A DNA stretch of 64,000 nucleotides from Membranipora membranacea (GCA_914767715.1 OU612065.1:6634001-6698000); one strand, 5' to 3'. Shown: positions 25,301-40,300, counted from the stretch's first letter. Translations and numbers: made by a program. Notes: generated by a model not told the origin, from the sequence alone.

Positions 25301-28300
25301 ACTCTGAGTGAATAGTAGATCTTCTTATTTTTTATCTAGCACTTTATGGTGGCAGCTGCTCAGCTGATGGAGATTGTATAGATTTATTTAACACATGTGA
25401 TGGCCAGTCTCTCTGTTCATGCTCTGCTGGCTACTCTTACCAGTCAAATATCAAAACATGTAAAGGTGAGTTTGATGAAGTATATTTTTTTAATGAAATG
25501 AAAAGTCACTCATAAGTACTCTTTGGGCTTATAAGATTTCTGGTTGTGTATAAAATCTGCCATCAAAGAATCTTATGATAATTGGCAATACTGTGATCTA
25601 GCCTGTCTTGATCATGCTTGCTGCTTGCTTGAAAACTTACAGCAATGCGGTAGGTCTTATCAAATCCTTTTTAAGAACATATCCGACCGGTTCGATAATA
25701 TTGGGAGAAGCAATGTAGATAATGTAAAAGACCAGATGTCCCTGCTGGTATGGGCTTGCATCCATTTCTCATATTGACCATTATGATTGTTTATGCTATA
25801 TGAATGTGTGTCAGTTAAAGACTTCCCAGAGACCGATGCATTATACAGTCAGGCAGTTACTTGGGACAAATTTATGAAAAAATATGCATGTTGAAAAAAT
25901 CTGAAGCAGGATTTGAACCAGTAGCCTGTCAGCGCGAAATGATTTGACAACTTTTCATAAGCCAAACTATATAAAGAGCACACCAACAACAGCTCTCACC
26001 ATGGTTAATGCCAAGGGTAATGCCAAGAAAATCTACCACTAGGCAATATGGTGATATTAAATCATGCCAGGAAGACTTAAATTTCAATTTCATGACATCT
26101 TTTAAGTGGCAGACAATCATGGACCCTATCCGACCTCTCTTGTAGAGATGCTTTATGAATTTAGGAGCTCATAAGGAAACACTCAATAACTTTGCCAACC
26201 AATTGATAACAATGAGAAAAATATCATTGCTAGAGGAAAGTCAATTTTTATTCTTTGTGTCATGACACCATCATATTTTGATAATTGTGTGAAATGACAA
26301 TGGCAAACATTGTGCTCTTAATGTTACTATCACCATAGTGACATCAAAGTCATCACATGTTCCATGAGTATATCATATATTATTGGACACTGTGTGCATG
26401 TATGTGCTGCCTGGGCTGAGATACTGGCCAACAACTGATTCAGAATTTTCGTAACATTACAGTTGTTGTTTTTCGTTCATGTCACGGAAACGTACCCCTA
26501 TAATGCCTAGCCTGGTCATGCGGCCACGAGTTTTGGTTAATTCGGTTTGTTTGGTGTCCTTGCATTTCTCGGTATAGTATGAGTAGTTGTCTTCTGCCTT
26601 TTTAGCTCTAACCCACATCACTTTGAGCTTTGACATTTTCTCTGTCCCGTAGGCAAATAAATTAACTTTGTCATTATCATATTCAAAATAAATACAAATA
26701 AGTTGATTGCACTAAGTATTGCAGTAATAATGTTTAAACATGACTAATTTAAAACACTTATGACTATGATCATGGCCTTGACTAGTCTGAGAAATTGATG
26801 TGGCACGCAAACACATTCAAATACACATCATGTTTGTGATAGATAGAATAATAGAAAACATTTCCGGGAGACTTTGACATAAAAATCATCAGAGAGCGGT
26901 CAAATTTAAAAACAGGGATGGGCAACTCAGTAATCAGATTATAGCTGGAGAGGATAACCAAAGAATTTTAAACTATCTCAGGTGTTCCTTTCACATGTAA
27001 CAAAACCTGCTGGTGATAACACATGTTTGGTCTTTGAGGAGTCTAAGATGATAACTTGATGCTTTGATTGATTAGCATTGCACAAGATCCTATGTTTATT
27101 TCAGCTGAATACGGTTCATCTTGTGATAACTCAGCACAATGCCTTATGGAGAGAAATGAGTGTGTAGAAGGTAGATGCCAATGTACAATTGGATATCGAT
27201 ATCAAAACGCTATCTGTAAAGGTATGATCGAGGGTTATATGTACCGGTTGCATTAAACCATAGATGGTGTATAGGTCTGAAAACGAAGAAAAAAACTTCA
27301 AAGGGAAACCACCATCTGTAAGGTATGATCAATGACGGGAATGGGAACACACCTGGTTGATCATCTAGAAACCCCTCTGTCTGTCTGTCTGTCTTGATTG
27401 AAGAGAGAGGTAGCATTCCATGGGTATGTGATAATGTTGTTGTATTGTGACACACAAATACAATGTGGTAGTTCTGCTTACTTGTAGCCGAGTATGGGTT
27501 TGCATGTGCATCTAGTTCTGAGTGTATCAACAGCCACACTGAATGTGGGGATAACTTCACTTGTGTCTGCAGGAATGGCTATAGGCATATAACCAAGGAT
27601 TCTGTGTCCTGTAGGGGTATGTATCTTTGTATCAATCACTCTACTATCATATATAAGTATACAATTGTATACTCGCATTGTGTTGTCACTATAGTTTCCA
27701 TGGGAATTCATATTTCTGCTAATACGTGTAATGTAAAATTTACTTTATGTTTTTAGCATTGAATGGTGAAGCGTGTACAAGTGATAATGAGTGTCTAGAT
27801 CCCAAGTCTCACTGCGGCCAGCTTGACTCTCTAACCTGTGTGTGTAACGATGGATATGTACTCTCAGCACTAGATGAGAACATATGCAAAGGTATGTGCT
27901 GCCAGGCAATATGAATAGTCGTTCAAAGTTTCCTGCCGCTTATTGTTTTGCATGACATCATGCCGTCTGCTTTCATAATTTCCATTTGATAATAATTGTT
28001 TTCAATCTGAAAGTTGTGACGGTGTAACTGTTTGATTGGTTTGCTGTTTATGTCCTAATGTCTTCAAATAATATTGTGTGTGTATTGTGTGGGTGCATCA
28101 AACCATCAGATCATATTACAGGTAAGATAGGAGAGGTGTGCCGACATGAAGCGGACTGTTTCTCCAGTAATAGTCAGTGCTTAGGAGGGCGGTGTAGCTG
28201 TTTACCTGAATATCAAGTGGATACTAATGCTACATATCACTGTCTAGGTATGATTCTCAATTCTGCTGCATTCTTTTCAAGCTTCAGATATAAATGACAG

Positions 28301-31300
28301 AAATGAGCGTCTCAATATGACAAACAAGTGATACATGAATGTCCTTAAATCTTGATTGGCCTTAACATTTAGTTCTCAGTTTGATCAAGGAATCCTAAGA
28401 CTAGATGATGAGAACTTATACTTATTTAGTAAAAGAACATGGTCAAATTTTCAGAACCCTATTTTAAGACACGCTTAAGGATATAGCGTGTAGATTGTTG
28501 CATAGATTGTGAACTAGTAGTCATAAATAATGATGTTATGGCTGATCATTGGAAAATATTTATTTTTAGCATCTTATCAGAGTCGCTGCTCGTCAATCAG
28601 TGAGTGTATCGATCCGCTGGCTGTATGCTCTCTGGGAGTGTGTGACTGCTCTGACACTATGGTATATGACGCTGCCGTAGATAGATGTAAAGTTATACAC
28701 AGTGAGATGTGCTCGACCACATCGCAATGTGTCACATATGCTGACTGTATCAGTCGAGAATGTGTGTGTCAAAATGGTTATATTAACACAACAACAGGAA
28801 TATGTAAAGGTGAGGGTATCCAATATTATTATATGAAGAATTAATGACTCGGGTAAATATGTGTCTAACAACAGTGTATGAGATCTTTGATATTCCTGTA
28901 TTTAGAAAATGAAACCTGCTAATGGCATCATGATTTATTTTTCAATCAGTTGGTTATGCAGCAGGAGACAGACCCTCAATCTACCTGCTTTACATCAGGG
29001 AATATTCCCAAACTCCCTGATTACATGGATGTCTCCTTTCAGGGTTGTCCACCCTCAACTCAAGGAGGACAATCCGGCATGCAACCGAAGGCCAACTACC
29101 AGTTTCCTTAATACTGAATAGATATTGTGTTTGTACTAACTTAACACAGTTATATCTCTATTTAAGGGGGAGATGGAGCGGTCTGTTCTCACTCATTATT
29201 GTGTTATCATGAGAACTCTGAATGTACGAACGAAGCCTGTACTTGTGCAGCTGGTCATACCTATGATGGATTATCCTGTAAAGGTAATACAGCTGTCACC
29301 TTTACATTTTTTTGTCTTAGACTGTCTAATGCGGTGAAGGATGCCTCCTGTTTACAAAAATTGATGATGATGACAATGAGGAACTGTTTCACTCGTCATT
29401 AATTAAGTTTTGTACGTCTTAATTCTGTTTGTGTCGTCATACTGACTTATTTTTTCTCTATTTTAGTTACGTTAGGTAATGTATGCAGACATCACCATGA
29501 TTGTCATGGTGAGAATGTTCAGTGTACAGCTGGTACCTGCCAGTGTGTATATGGATATGAACCTAGAATAGGTCCGCCTCCTAAAACATGTCTCGGTAAG
29601 TGTACCTCTCTGAAAACTATGGAGTACATCAATATACCTAGAAAATACTGTAGATAATGACCTAGCCTTGGTAAATCTTGTGCACTAGCATCTCAACCCA
29701 TCCTAAGATAGCATTCAGAGGAGTCAAAGCAAATAGAACAATATACAATTCTAAGCTATGATATATTTGCAGCGTCGTATAATCTGGCGTGTTCTACTGG
29801 TTCAGTTTGTGCATCAGGAGTATGTAACAGAGATAATAAATGTGGATGTGCAGCTGGCCACAAGTTCAATGATCTCACAGCCAGCTGTAAAGGTGAGTGT
29901 TTGGTTGATTGTTCGGCCGTTGTTTGGATTTGAGCTGTCTAAGACACTTGGATCTCATGGGGCGATTTCAGGCCTACTATATGCCCATGTGGTGTGGGCG
30001 GTGTGCTCAACTGCAGATCGGTAATTGGAAAAGTAATCAGGGAGCTATTCCCATAGTGATTTTTGAGGGTCTGCGCTGCATCTATAGACAGTTTTCTGAG
30101 CTCTTATTTATGCCTCAATTCGGACTTGTCCTCTCTCCAGTTTGGTACTTTTAACCCACGCCGCATAGGAAAAACCTGCTGAAAGAGGGTTATCTTGAAA
30201 ACTGCTTGTGACAGGATAAAAATGATTTTTGATTCAGAATCTGCACCATTGAAAACCCTGTGAGACAGGGTTACCAAATCATTGGAGGCTTGAATGTTGA
30301 TAAATCTTCATTTTAGTGACGAAACTCGTGAAAAATTCTGCCAAATGGCAAAACAGGCAGAAAATGCTATAATTGACTATCCAAATACTAAAACTATTTC
30401 CCAAACGATGTCCATATGAGTTTTCAATGTTGCAGATTCTGAATCAAAAATAATTTTTATCCTATTATAATTGTTTTTCAAGATAGCCCTCTTTTCAGCA
30501 CGTGTTTCCTATGCGGCGTAGGTTAAAAGTACCAAACTAGAGAGAGGACAACTCCGAATTGAGGCCTAAATCAGAGCTCAGAAAACTGTCTATTCTAGAG
30601 CAAAGACGTGTCCATGCTGCGACTAGTAGGAATATCAGCAGCTCACACCCGATCACTTTCGACTACATTGAATTTGTATTTTATCCTTCCTGTTTAATGA
30701 GAGTGACATACCGGAGTGTTTCTGAAGTGCGCACTGACCTTCAACTTCCCTCATTTTTAGACTAGTCACTGTGAACAGAGCTGAATGCGCACTCTGATGA
30801 TCCATAGCGTGCATAATTCCATTCTTGGCTAAGTTCAAACACATGGAAACACAGTGAATATCAATTAGCTGCGCTATCTTTTCCATCCTCAATTTTCAGA
30901 CTTCTTCAAATATTTTTGTCATTACAACAACCATGTCATTTTACCCGACAGCTCTCCACAATGAAACTTGTTATTTGACTGATGACTGTTATGATTCTGC
31001 CAGTAACTGTATCAGGTCTTTGTGTCAGTGTGCTACAGGCTATGAGTATGATGAAGTGCTGCTTCATTGCACAGGTGGGTGGACCATCAACATTGGCTAT
31101 TGTCTGTCTATACCCTGGGTGCCCAACCTTTTTTATATAACGAGCCAATTCAAAATTTTCAAACAATAAATGAGCCCTGACAGCGGAGAGGGTACGAGAG
31201 GGGAGCCAGAGCGCCTTCCCGCTAGGGGGTATGGGGTGTTTGTGGTTTTGTACACAAAACCAAAGATTATAAATAGTCATTGACAAAACTGAGGCATCTG

Positions 31301-34300
31301 ATATATACTTATGACCAAGTCACCAGTCAAATTTTGATGATAATAAAAATGTAAATGTAATGTACGAAATGTTTGAAATTGATTTTAATGAAATAACATA
31401 ATAGACAGCAGCAGCAGACGGCATTGTACAGCGGTGAATAATTAGTGAGATAAGATAGGAGACTAAAAGTAATACTGTAAGAAAAAATAAAAATATCATA
31501 AAACACAATTTTGTATTTTAATTTTTTCTTACAGTATTGTTCAGTGTGACCCCTGGCACTGCATCAATTTGGTGAAACCTGGTGGGGCCACCGCAATGGC
31601 CACCACTAGAAGCTGCTAGGTCAAAGACTCAAGGGCTCATTAATTGGCCAACTCAAAGCTAAAGGCTCGCTCAGTGACTTGTTGGTGTACAATGCATCAC
31701 ATACTAGGCCTAGCAATTCCAAAAAAATTTAACAAAACATTTTCAACAAAGGCGATATTCATAAAAATAGATGGATAGTTTAGAATAGATATACTTATCC
31801 AACCTGTGTACAATTTATAATGAGCGATGACGCACATGTCAGTATTGCGCAGTTTAAAGACTTTGTTTGATGCTGCTCTTTTGTATCACATCTTATTCTC
31901 CATATTTTATTCTATCATGTGAGCGATTTTCAGCTTTAGAATCCAAATATTGAGGAAGTTATGGCCTCTCAAACTTCCAAGGTGACGGCAATTTATCGGC
32001 AGTAAGAATCAGCCGGCAATCCCTAGGGTACGTCACAACCGGCTAACCTAGTTGGTCCAAGTGGCATGATGGCGGCGGGCTCGGGGATATACTTCTCGGT
32101 GAGAGTGGGGATAAGAGGGAGGAGAAAAGAGAAAAAAGGGAGGGGCAAAGGAAAGAAAGAGAATAAGTTGTCTTCTCATTTTACGTGTCATGACAACTCC
32201 TGGGATATTTCATAGCTTTTTATAGATATACAGTATTATCTTAACATATGCATAGGGGGAGGGATACAATGGGCAGTAGAAACGCCATCTCAATTCGCAG
32301 ATGAGGATTTATTGTCTTATGAGTCATCTTAATAACTGAATTCTGATGGCTGGCAAAGAAATTCTCAGCATTGAATTATTTGACCAGGTTGTTAATGATT
32401 TGATAGTCGCCAATAAAGGTTAGCTACGGCCTGCAACACTGCTTGTTCATCATATAAAATGAACTGAAGTAACCCTTTGTGTTAGATAGAAATGTCTATC
32501 TATGCAGCAACTTGATCAGCGATATAACAGAAACGGTATAGAGTTTTATTTTGCCAAATATTTATCAACATCATGGGTACAAAGCCTATAAGATTGGTTA
32601 TATTGTATTTTACAAGATAAAATTTTAGACAGATTATTTCTCAACATTATAATTATAGCACCTCAATGATGACCTCAACAAAAAAACTAATACTATTATT
32701 CAGCCTGAAAAGTTGCTACTAGAACATGAGAGTCAAGTAAAAAAATAATACAACAGGAAATATCAAGCACAGTGCTATGTTTGTGTACAGATCAGAAGTC
32801 ATTCATATGCAAATCCTTAGTAGGTACTCATATAATATGTATGTTGACATCATGTCGGCCTTATAATACCTCATTGCACGCTGGATGCAGAACTTGAGGC
32901 TAATATAAAGTTGGATGAGACTGCAGCTCAGCTCGTATGGCCATACTAATGTGGACAAGATTTGTTGAGGTGTCTTTGCAGCAGGTGATGAGTTGACAGC
33001 GTGCAGTCGACGTATAAGATGTGACAGTGTGATACTCTGAATCTGGTCAACAAGACTCCCACTATACCTGCAAGAGGAGAATGTTTATATTATGCAAAAG
33101 GGGCAGTGTGAAAGTATCTGATTGAACAGAAGATATTTTTTCTAATGTATTACATCGGCAAAAGTATCTCTTGTCTGATCAGATGTGATCTTGTCAGATT
33201 TGGTTGTTTTTGCGTGAGCTTTGCCATTTTACGTTGTAATAGCACATATTATTTGATTCAGCTGATACTATGTGACGGTCGCCTCTGTACAACGTTAGAA
33301 TGAAAACTATTCAAAGTGTCTAAACATCTAGCATTAACTAGTACCGTAGAGGAGTAAATATGTGCTTGAATTAAATTTAGCTAGATGAGTTAATGTTAGC
33401 TAGCACTTAATTCTAGCTAATTGAAGTAAGAGTATATTTAATGTAAAGTGTAAATGTTTGCGAAAATTAGATTTAGCTCATTCAAATAGCCGATGTGCGG
33501 AACGGCGAGCTTCTCCTACTCATCTAAGGTATGATGTAGTTCCTCAAATCAAACACTGCAATAAACATTAGGCCTACTTTGCTTTAAGAAAGCAACGTAC
33601 CATTTGCAAAGAGTTGATGTGTGTTCACGGGTCAGGTAATGGAGAAGTAGTTGAGTTCTTAGTGGAAAACTGCCTAAGTGATCCCATCGTTCTTTGCATC
33701 ATCAAGGAAACTATATATAAACGGAAAGCACACACCAGCCGATTATTCAGTATTTTGTCCTTTCATTTGTACAACGCCAAATAAATCCATGACCTCTCTT
33801 CCCAAAATATTAAGCCACGTTTACACATGAGGTTGAAATGGTCAAATACTACCATGTCATGAGTATCGTTGTAACACACTTTTAGCGGAAAAGACTTAAT
33901 TAGAAAGTTGAAGCATAAAAGAGAATAATAATTGTGTGCATCCACCTTGTCGCCAATAAGCCATAATTTGCATATAATATTGATTATGTCATTGTCTCAC
34001 GATCGGCAAGATGACATACCCATTACCTGTATTAGATGAGGCTTGTAACAACTAGGGTCAGGGTGTTATAATCTCAAGCCAATCTGTGGCCATGTATGCC
34101 TGCTAGACACGTCACAAGACATAGGGCCTACTGTTACCAATTCAACTGACAAAAACACTGGTAATGCATATTATACATCTGATTAGGCTTAGGCTACTTA
34201 CGCTTAGCGGAGGATACTTTCTTCTCTCCATCAGTCATTTCTGCATTGAACCATGTCTTCCTCTGAATAGCATTCGGGTCTTCAACTTAACTGCTGGCAG

Positions 34301-37300
34301 CCTTGTCCCAAAAAGTACATCCAGAAATATAGATTGTGTACCTACAAGATCATACAATGGAAATTTGAGCAAGAGAAAGATTACGTAAATACTCAACTGA
34401 TCGCTGAATCAGGAGCTCTTTCAATGAGAATGAGCAAACTACGCTAGTCAATATGTCGCCATCACTTCGCCCTAATCCTTTACTGTCCCTCAGTTCCAAA
34501 GACAGGGCTAGTAACTGAGGTAACTCAGTCAGTCCACCAGCAAGGAATCAATCAATCAATTATTGGAGATAAAAATTAAGCTACTACCCACCTAAGGAAC
34601 CTGTCTTGACAAGCTTGTCAAATATTGACAAAGCTTGTCAAGACAAGCTACCACCTAAGCAGCTATCCAGCCATTTAACTCCTTGCTAAGAGTAAGTGTA
34701 AGGCTACTTACTAGTATCTAGTAGTAAAAAAATACTCACATCACCATCTTTCTTTGGTTCAAAACTAACCAGTCTTCTTCTCATCAGGCCAGATGTTCTT
34801 TATACATGCTGTACCTGTCCAGTCTTCAACCCACTCATATGAGTAAGACATACAGCTAAGCTTATTTTGCTTCATCATAAAAAGAGTATAAGGAATTTGT
34901 CCAGTGCTTGCTTGAACACTTTCAGTCTCTATTCTACTGTCAAAACCACTCGGTTTGCTTCATAATAGTTGAGCAGGAATGTAATTTGGAGGATAGTGAG
35001 GAATTTATGTAGTTTTCAATAACAATTCAACTTGGAATATATTTTAAATGATTTATTACTAAATATTTTAATGGAAATATTAAGAATTGAGAACAAATAA
35101 AAATTGAGAAAATGCGAGACAATGTATTGAAGGGATATATTTTCTCAATTTTGAGATAGTAGAGTTGTCCACTCTGGCAGGATTCTCAATTTTCTCAATT
35201 ATTCTCAATTTTAGGTGAAAGTATAGTGGATCTCTGGCCGGCGGCGTCGTTGCCTATAGGTATGGGGACCCTGGTTCGATTCCCACCCAGGTCTGAATTT
35301 TGATCATCATCTTATCTGTGTGATTATTAGTGTATTAACTCATAATGTCTATGTCACATGTCTATGGTTGTGACATACCCCAGGGGAAACATCCGCTTAT
35401 TCCCAATGCCGATTGAAGGCAATCACCCTGGTAGTTTGAGAGGCAATAACTTCCTCAATATTTGGATTCTAAAGCTGAAAATCGCTCACATGATAGAATA
35501 AAATATGATGAATAAGATGTGATAAAAAAGAGCAACCTCAAACAAAGTCTTTAAAGCGCGAAATTGAGAAAAAGGAAATGAGCCACCAATATTTTGAAAT
35601 GAGCCATTGGGGCTGATGAGCCTTAAGTTGGGCACTACTGGTCTATACATTTAAAGAAAACATCTCTTCAGTTCTGGTTGGGATGTCATTTTTCTTTTCT
35701 TTGAATTTTCAGCATCCGTACAACCTTGTCACATTGCTAAAGAAAACGTGAGTTCTTCAGTGCATGCAATAAACTCCTTATTATGGGTAGATGTACAGAA
35801 TACTGTACACTAATATCTTGCCTTATTTCTATTTGCAATCAGTGATTTTCAATTGGTGGCAAATGGATTATCTTACAGAATTTAAATGGTTTTGGCAAGA
35901 TCCATTTGATTGATTTTCATAATTGATTACTTCAGACATGGATGACTGTATAGGGTCTCCGTGTGCCAATGGAGGTAGCTGTGTGGACCATGTAGGAAGA
36001 TATGAGTGCATATGTCCTCGATTATACGCTGGGGAGAGATGTCAGATATCTACTGGTGAGCCGTATTTTCTCAGTCGTATGCGTAGTTTAAACTCATGGA
36101 TATAGCCTAAACTAGCAAGCGCCTGAATTTTCCTGACATTGAAGGGTTCTTGTTTACAAACTTTTTTTTCTTATTAATATGTATTCATATTTGTTAATAT
36201 CAGTCATCATCATCACCACAACCACGTGCGTTAATAATACAGTCTATTTATGTGCTCAGTTCATCACTGAAAATAGATTTGGTTGCATGTTTGATGCGGA
36301 ATTAAAATTGTTTTACAGATTATTGTAGAAGTATCGAATGTGAAAACGGAGCTACTTGTATAAATGGAGACTCAGAGTTTTACTGTGTATGTGAGCGCGG
36401 CTTTACAGGCAGACTGTGCCATGTAACATCACCCACTGAAATCAGGGATCTCATCAGAGTAGGCAAGTAACTCGACCATTGACACATAATGAGTGTAACG
36501 CTATTTGAAATATCTGAGTATACATTTTTTGGTTCAACCATCTAAAAGCAATCTTTGGAGATAATCTGTGAACATGTTTGGTCATCAGTGATTACCATCA
36601 AATAATATTTATGTCACTATATTACAGATATTTATGTACAATTGAGTACTGCGGTAGACACAGGGCAGTTTTATGACACTGTTGGGTTTGGTATGTCTGC
36701 TGCATTAGAGAAGGCTTACTGTAGGAGACATAATCTACACCCTGACTGTAGGCCTCTCAGTCGCAGGAGGAGACAGGCTAATAATATCACATGGACCACC
36801 CAGGTCAGATATAAGTGGGATTATGGTCCACAACTCAATCCTATAGTTTGTTTGGTATCGATGTTTGTAACCCCAGAGAGTTTGGGGTGTGTCTCAAACC
36901 AGGGAGTGTCAACCTCATCCCTGGTGTAACTCATGAGTATAACGGGATTCGTCTTCCTGTTTTTACATTCCCCAATAGCTTCAATACATAATATTTATAG
37001 CTTTTTAAATTATAGCTTCAATGAGCATAATTTAACAGCGCAACCAATTTTTCTATTTTAAGAAATACTATTTCCTAAAATAGAAAAATTGATTGCGCTG
37101 TTAAATTATGCTCATTTTGCCTCCCTGAAATAGGTGCTTTTTAACAGACTGATCGTTATGACGGAGTATTTTCTTCCTATAATCCAGGTAGATAGAGTGC
37201 AGCGAGCATCTGCAGACAACCCGAATAGGGTGACAGTTATGTTTTCCGCCCGCAAGAATCACAGGCTACAGCCTCCTCAGGTTGTTGTGTCCTTACTATC

Positions 37301-40300
37301 AATCCTACAGGATCAAGAGATAGCGATTAAACTAGGCTTTAAACTTATATCCCGGCCGACTACACTTCTTAGCTCTGATCGTAGCCAGCACCTCTGTTGG
37401 ATCAGATCTGGTAGGTTTGTCAACATAAAATATGTGTATGCTAACAATAGAATGATACATGTTGCACATCTATTTAGCTGACCAGGATTCGAAACCTGCA
37501 ACTCTAGGATTGTGAAGCTTGAATCCTAAAGTAAATTGAGTGATGTTTTGTAAGGTTGATATTGTCGGTAATGTCAAATTTAGAGCTTTTGTTATCTTTT
37601 CAGTGTTCAACTCCAGCCAGTCGATGGTGTCTTTCCCTAACCATATTACCGAGTCTCTACAAGCCAGACTATCATTAGTAGTACAGAGTGCTCTGAGGAT
37701 AAGAGAGAGGGCTCTACAGGGAGATAACTTAACATATGATGTAGTATCAAGCTATCACAACATCTCCGTCCTGGTATGCCCTAACTTTTCCCAATATCCT
37801 TATGACATTAGTAAACAATAACAATTTATTATGAGGGGTAGCTCACATAGCATCAAATAAAATATTTTTTAACATGAAAGATTTGAGTATGACTTCACAC
37901 TATAAAGCATATTCTTTTTTTATGCTGAAGTGTCAAGATTACTATATTTTGGCATATTGAAAGTAGTAATTAACAGTACTATATATTGTTGTTGATGATC
38001 ATGGTGTCCATCCACCTTACATTTTTGATTTTAACTTATAGATTGTGAATTTGAGAAGATACCCCAGTAATCATAGTTTCGAGGTCATATATCAGGCAAT
38101 GGTCGATGATGATTGTTATTCAGCTACAGAGATGAGTCGCCTTATTCAGCGATTCACACCTGAACAGTTCGGTAGAATCACATTTGAGCAGCCTCTTGTT
38201 TTAGCGGAAGGTAAACAATATTTATTTGCAGCATTTAAAAAGATACCTATGATTCTGCCAAAATGAATGTTTTTTTGTGTGATGGGAGGTAGCCTGGAGG
38301 GAGGGTATATTATCTCACCATCCCTGATGAGAGGGACAGAAGCATAATTGAGTTGTTTTCCACAAACAAGAGTGAGACAATTACAATCTAAAATTATTTT
38401 TCCAAATGTTTGTTTCAGCCTACAACCAGACTGATTCCAACACCATCGAGGAGTATCAGAACGCCTTTGTTATTGGTAAGTTCACAATTTGAACAATAAA
38501 AACGACACATTCGAACTGCCGCTTATGTATTACCTTATATATCAATTGTCACGTGAAGATTGAAATTTGATGGTAAAATTGATTCAAATATGGAAGTGAT
38601 GCATTTTATCTACAAGTTTCCCCACCCTGTTTCGCTATATGAAATGTACAATTTTTTTCATTGGTATGACACCATTAACATTTTCATAATCCAGTTACTA
38701 GGATGCCTCCAACAGTATATTTTGACACTCCGGGAGTTTGGTCTTGCCTGGAGAAAAATGTTGCAAAGATGATGGAGTTTGTGTTAGACACTAACGATCT
38801 ACCCACTCCTCGGTTTAGTGAGGAGACATCAGACAAACTTATCTTTAGAGGGAAGAGAGCATATACAAGAGATCTCGTCACATGCAAGGTATAACTGTTC
38901 ATCTGTAGTAAGACATAATATGCAATGTATTCAACTTATTCACTTGTGTCCTTGATAAGATATAACTGGATGAACTTTTTGCTAGTTATGCAGACAACTC
39001 ATAACATGAGAAGGTCAAGAGAGAGAAGATTGAACTTTGTTAATGACTTTTTGTGAATTGTATTTTCTTACAGTTGTTGAGGATAGAACGAAAGAATCTG
39101 ACCACTACTGTTTTACTTGTGGTTCATGTACTCAAACAGAACAGACCTCTGGATCCTTACTCTGTGGTGCAGATACTCCGCAATGCAGATGTCAATGATC
39201 TCGCCATATATCTAAAAGAGATCATTGATAAATCTGTGGTGGCCTATGGTATGTTCATCGATGATTTGGTTTTCATACATAAACCTACCACAACTTATTT
39301 TGTGCAAGCCAAATGGTCACTCGCTTTTTATCTCACTGTTAAGAGAATCGTGGCCGTCATGTAAATTATGATGCCGTACCCAAGTGTTCATTCATTCTCA
39401 AATCATAGGTCAACAGTACATAAAACCGGTGACCATCCAGCTATTAAAATGTCAGTTGTTGACCATTGCTTGTTTATATTTTAGTTTACTTGGATGAGGC
39501 TGGCGCTGTATCATCGGGTGGACATTGGTATAACTCAGACTCATATAACAGTAGCTATCTCTCGTGTGGTCTGGGTAGTCCATTCTATCTGAGTGGAGTT
39601 CAATCTGAGAGCAAGAGATACTGGGTCAGAACTGGTTAGTCATCAAATTTAATTGTTGCATATAACAGTATAAGACTTTTTTGGCACATACGCAGACTAC
39701 CACCTGTTTACATTTTCTGTGTGTGACATGAGGAAGAGGGCCGATGTTTTATATTCATTGAAATCAATGTATCAGTAGTGTTTTACTATTGTATTTTAGT
39801 GACAAAGGTTCCATGGGATATATTAGTCTCAGATTCTGGCTTCAGTTCTATGGTCCAGGACAGACTTAGCTTACTTATGTATGATGCTTTCAGTCGCCAG
39901 TTTGACATGGATAGTGGTTCATATGTGCCTTTGAGATTCAGACACAAGCTGGCTTTACGTAGAAAGCGAAATACCATCCATCATCTCAATGTCTGTGCTC
40001 AGGTAACTGTCATCATAGATTATTTCTATTTATCACCAAGTAGCTCATACCTTGCACACCAGGAAGATACCTGACCATACCAAACAAGTATCAAGGCTTA
40101 AGTTAAGGCAGGTTATAATAAAGATCAGATCTTTTATTGTCCCGACAAAACTTAACCACCCAATATTTTGGTTTTAGATGGTGAGGGTCAGAAGGTTGAA
40201 TCACACCTCCAGTCACACAGAGCTTGTATATTATGTGATAAGGGATAAAAAGCCTGTCAGAGCTATAAATGTGGTAAACCTGATACATAACTATGATATA

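Noticed and set aside
28900-29110. Possible SINE sharing words with about 840-960
   Set aside because: Only short scattered matches (AAACTCCCT, CTCAACTCAA); no end, box or tail could be fixed.
29758-30154. Open frames of 88 and 81 codons reading past the exon at 29773
   Set aside because: Wrong frame for the module exon; they run through the splice donor and into the transposon at 30085.
36804-36929. Extension of the module 1 exon past 36803 (VRYKWDYGPQLNP...)
   Set aside because: The frame stays open, but CAG/GTCAGA at 36803 is the donor that gives the phase 0 junction seen in all five modules.
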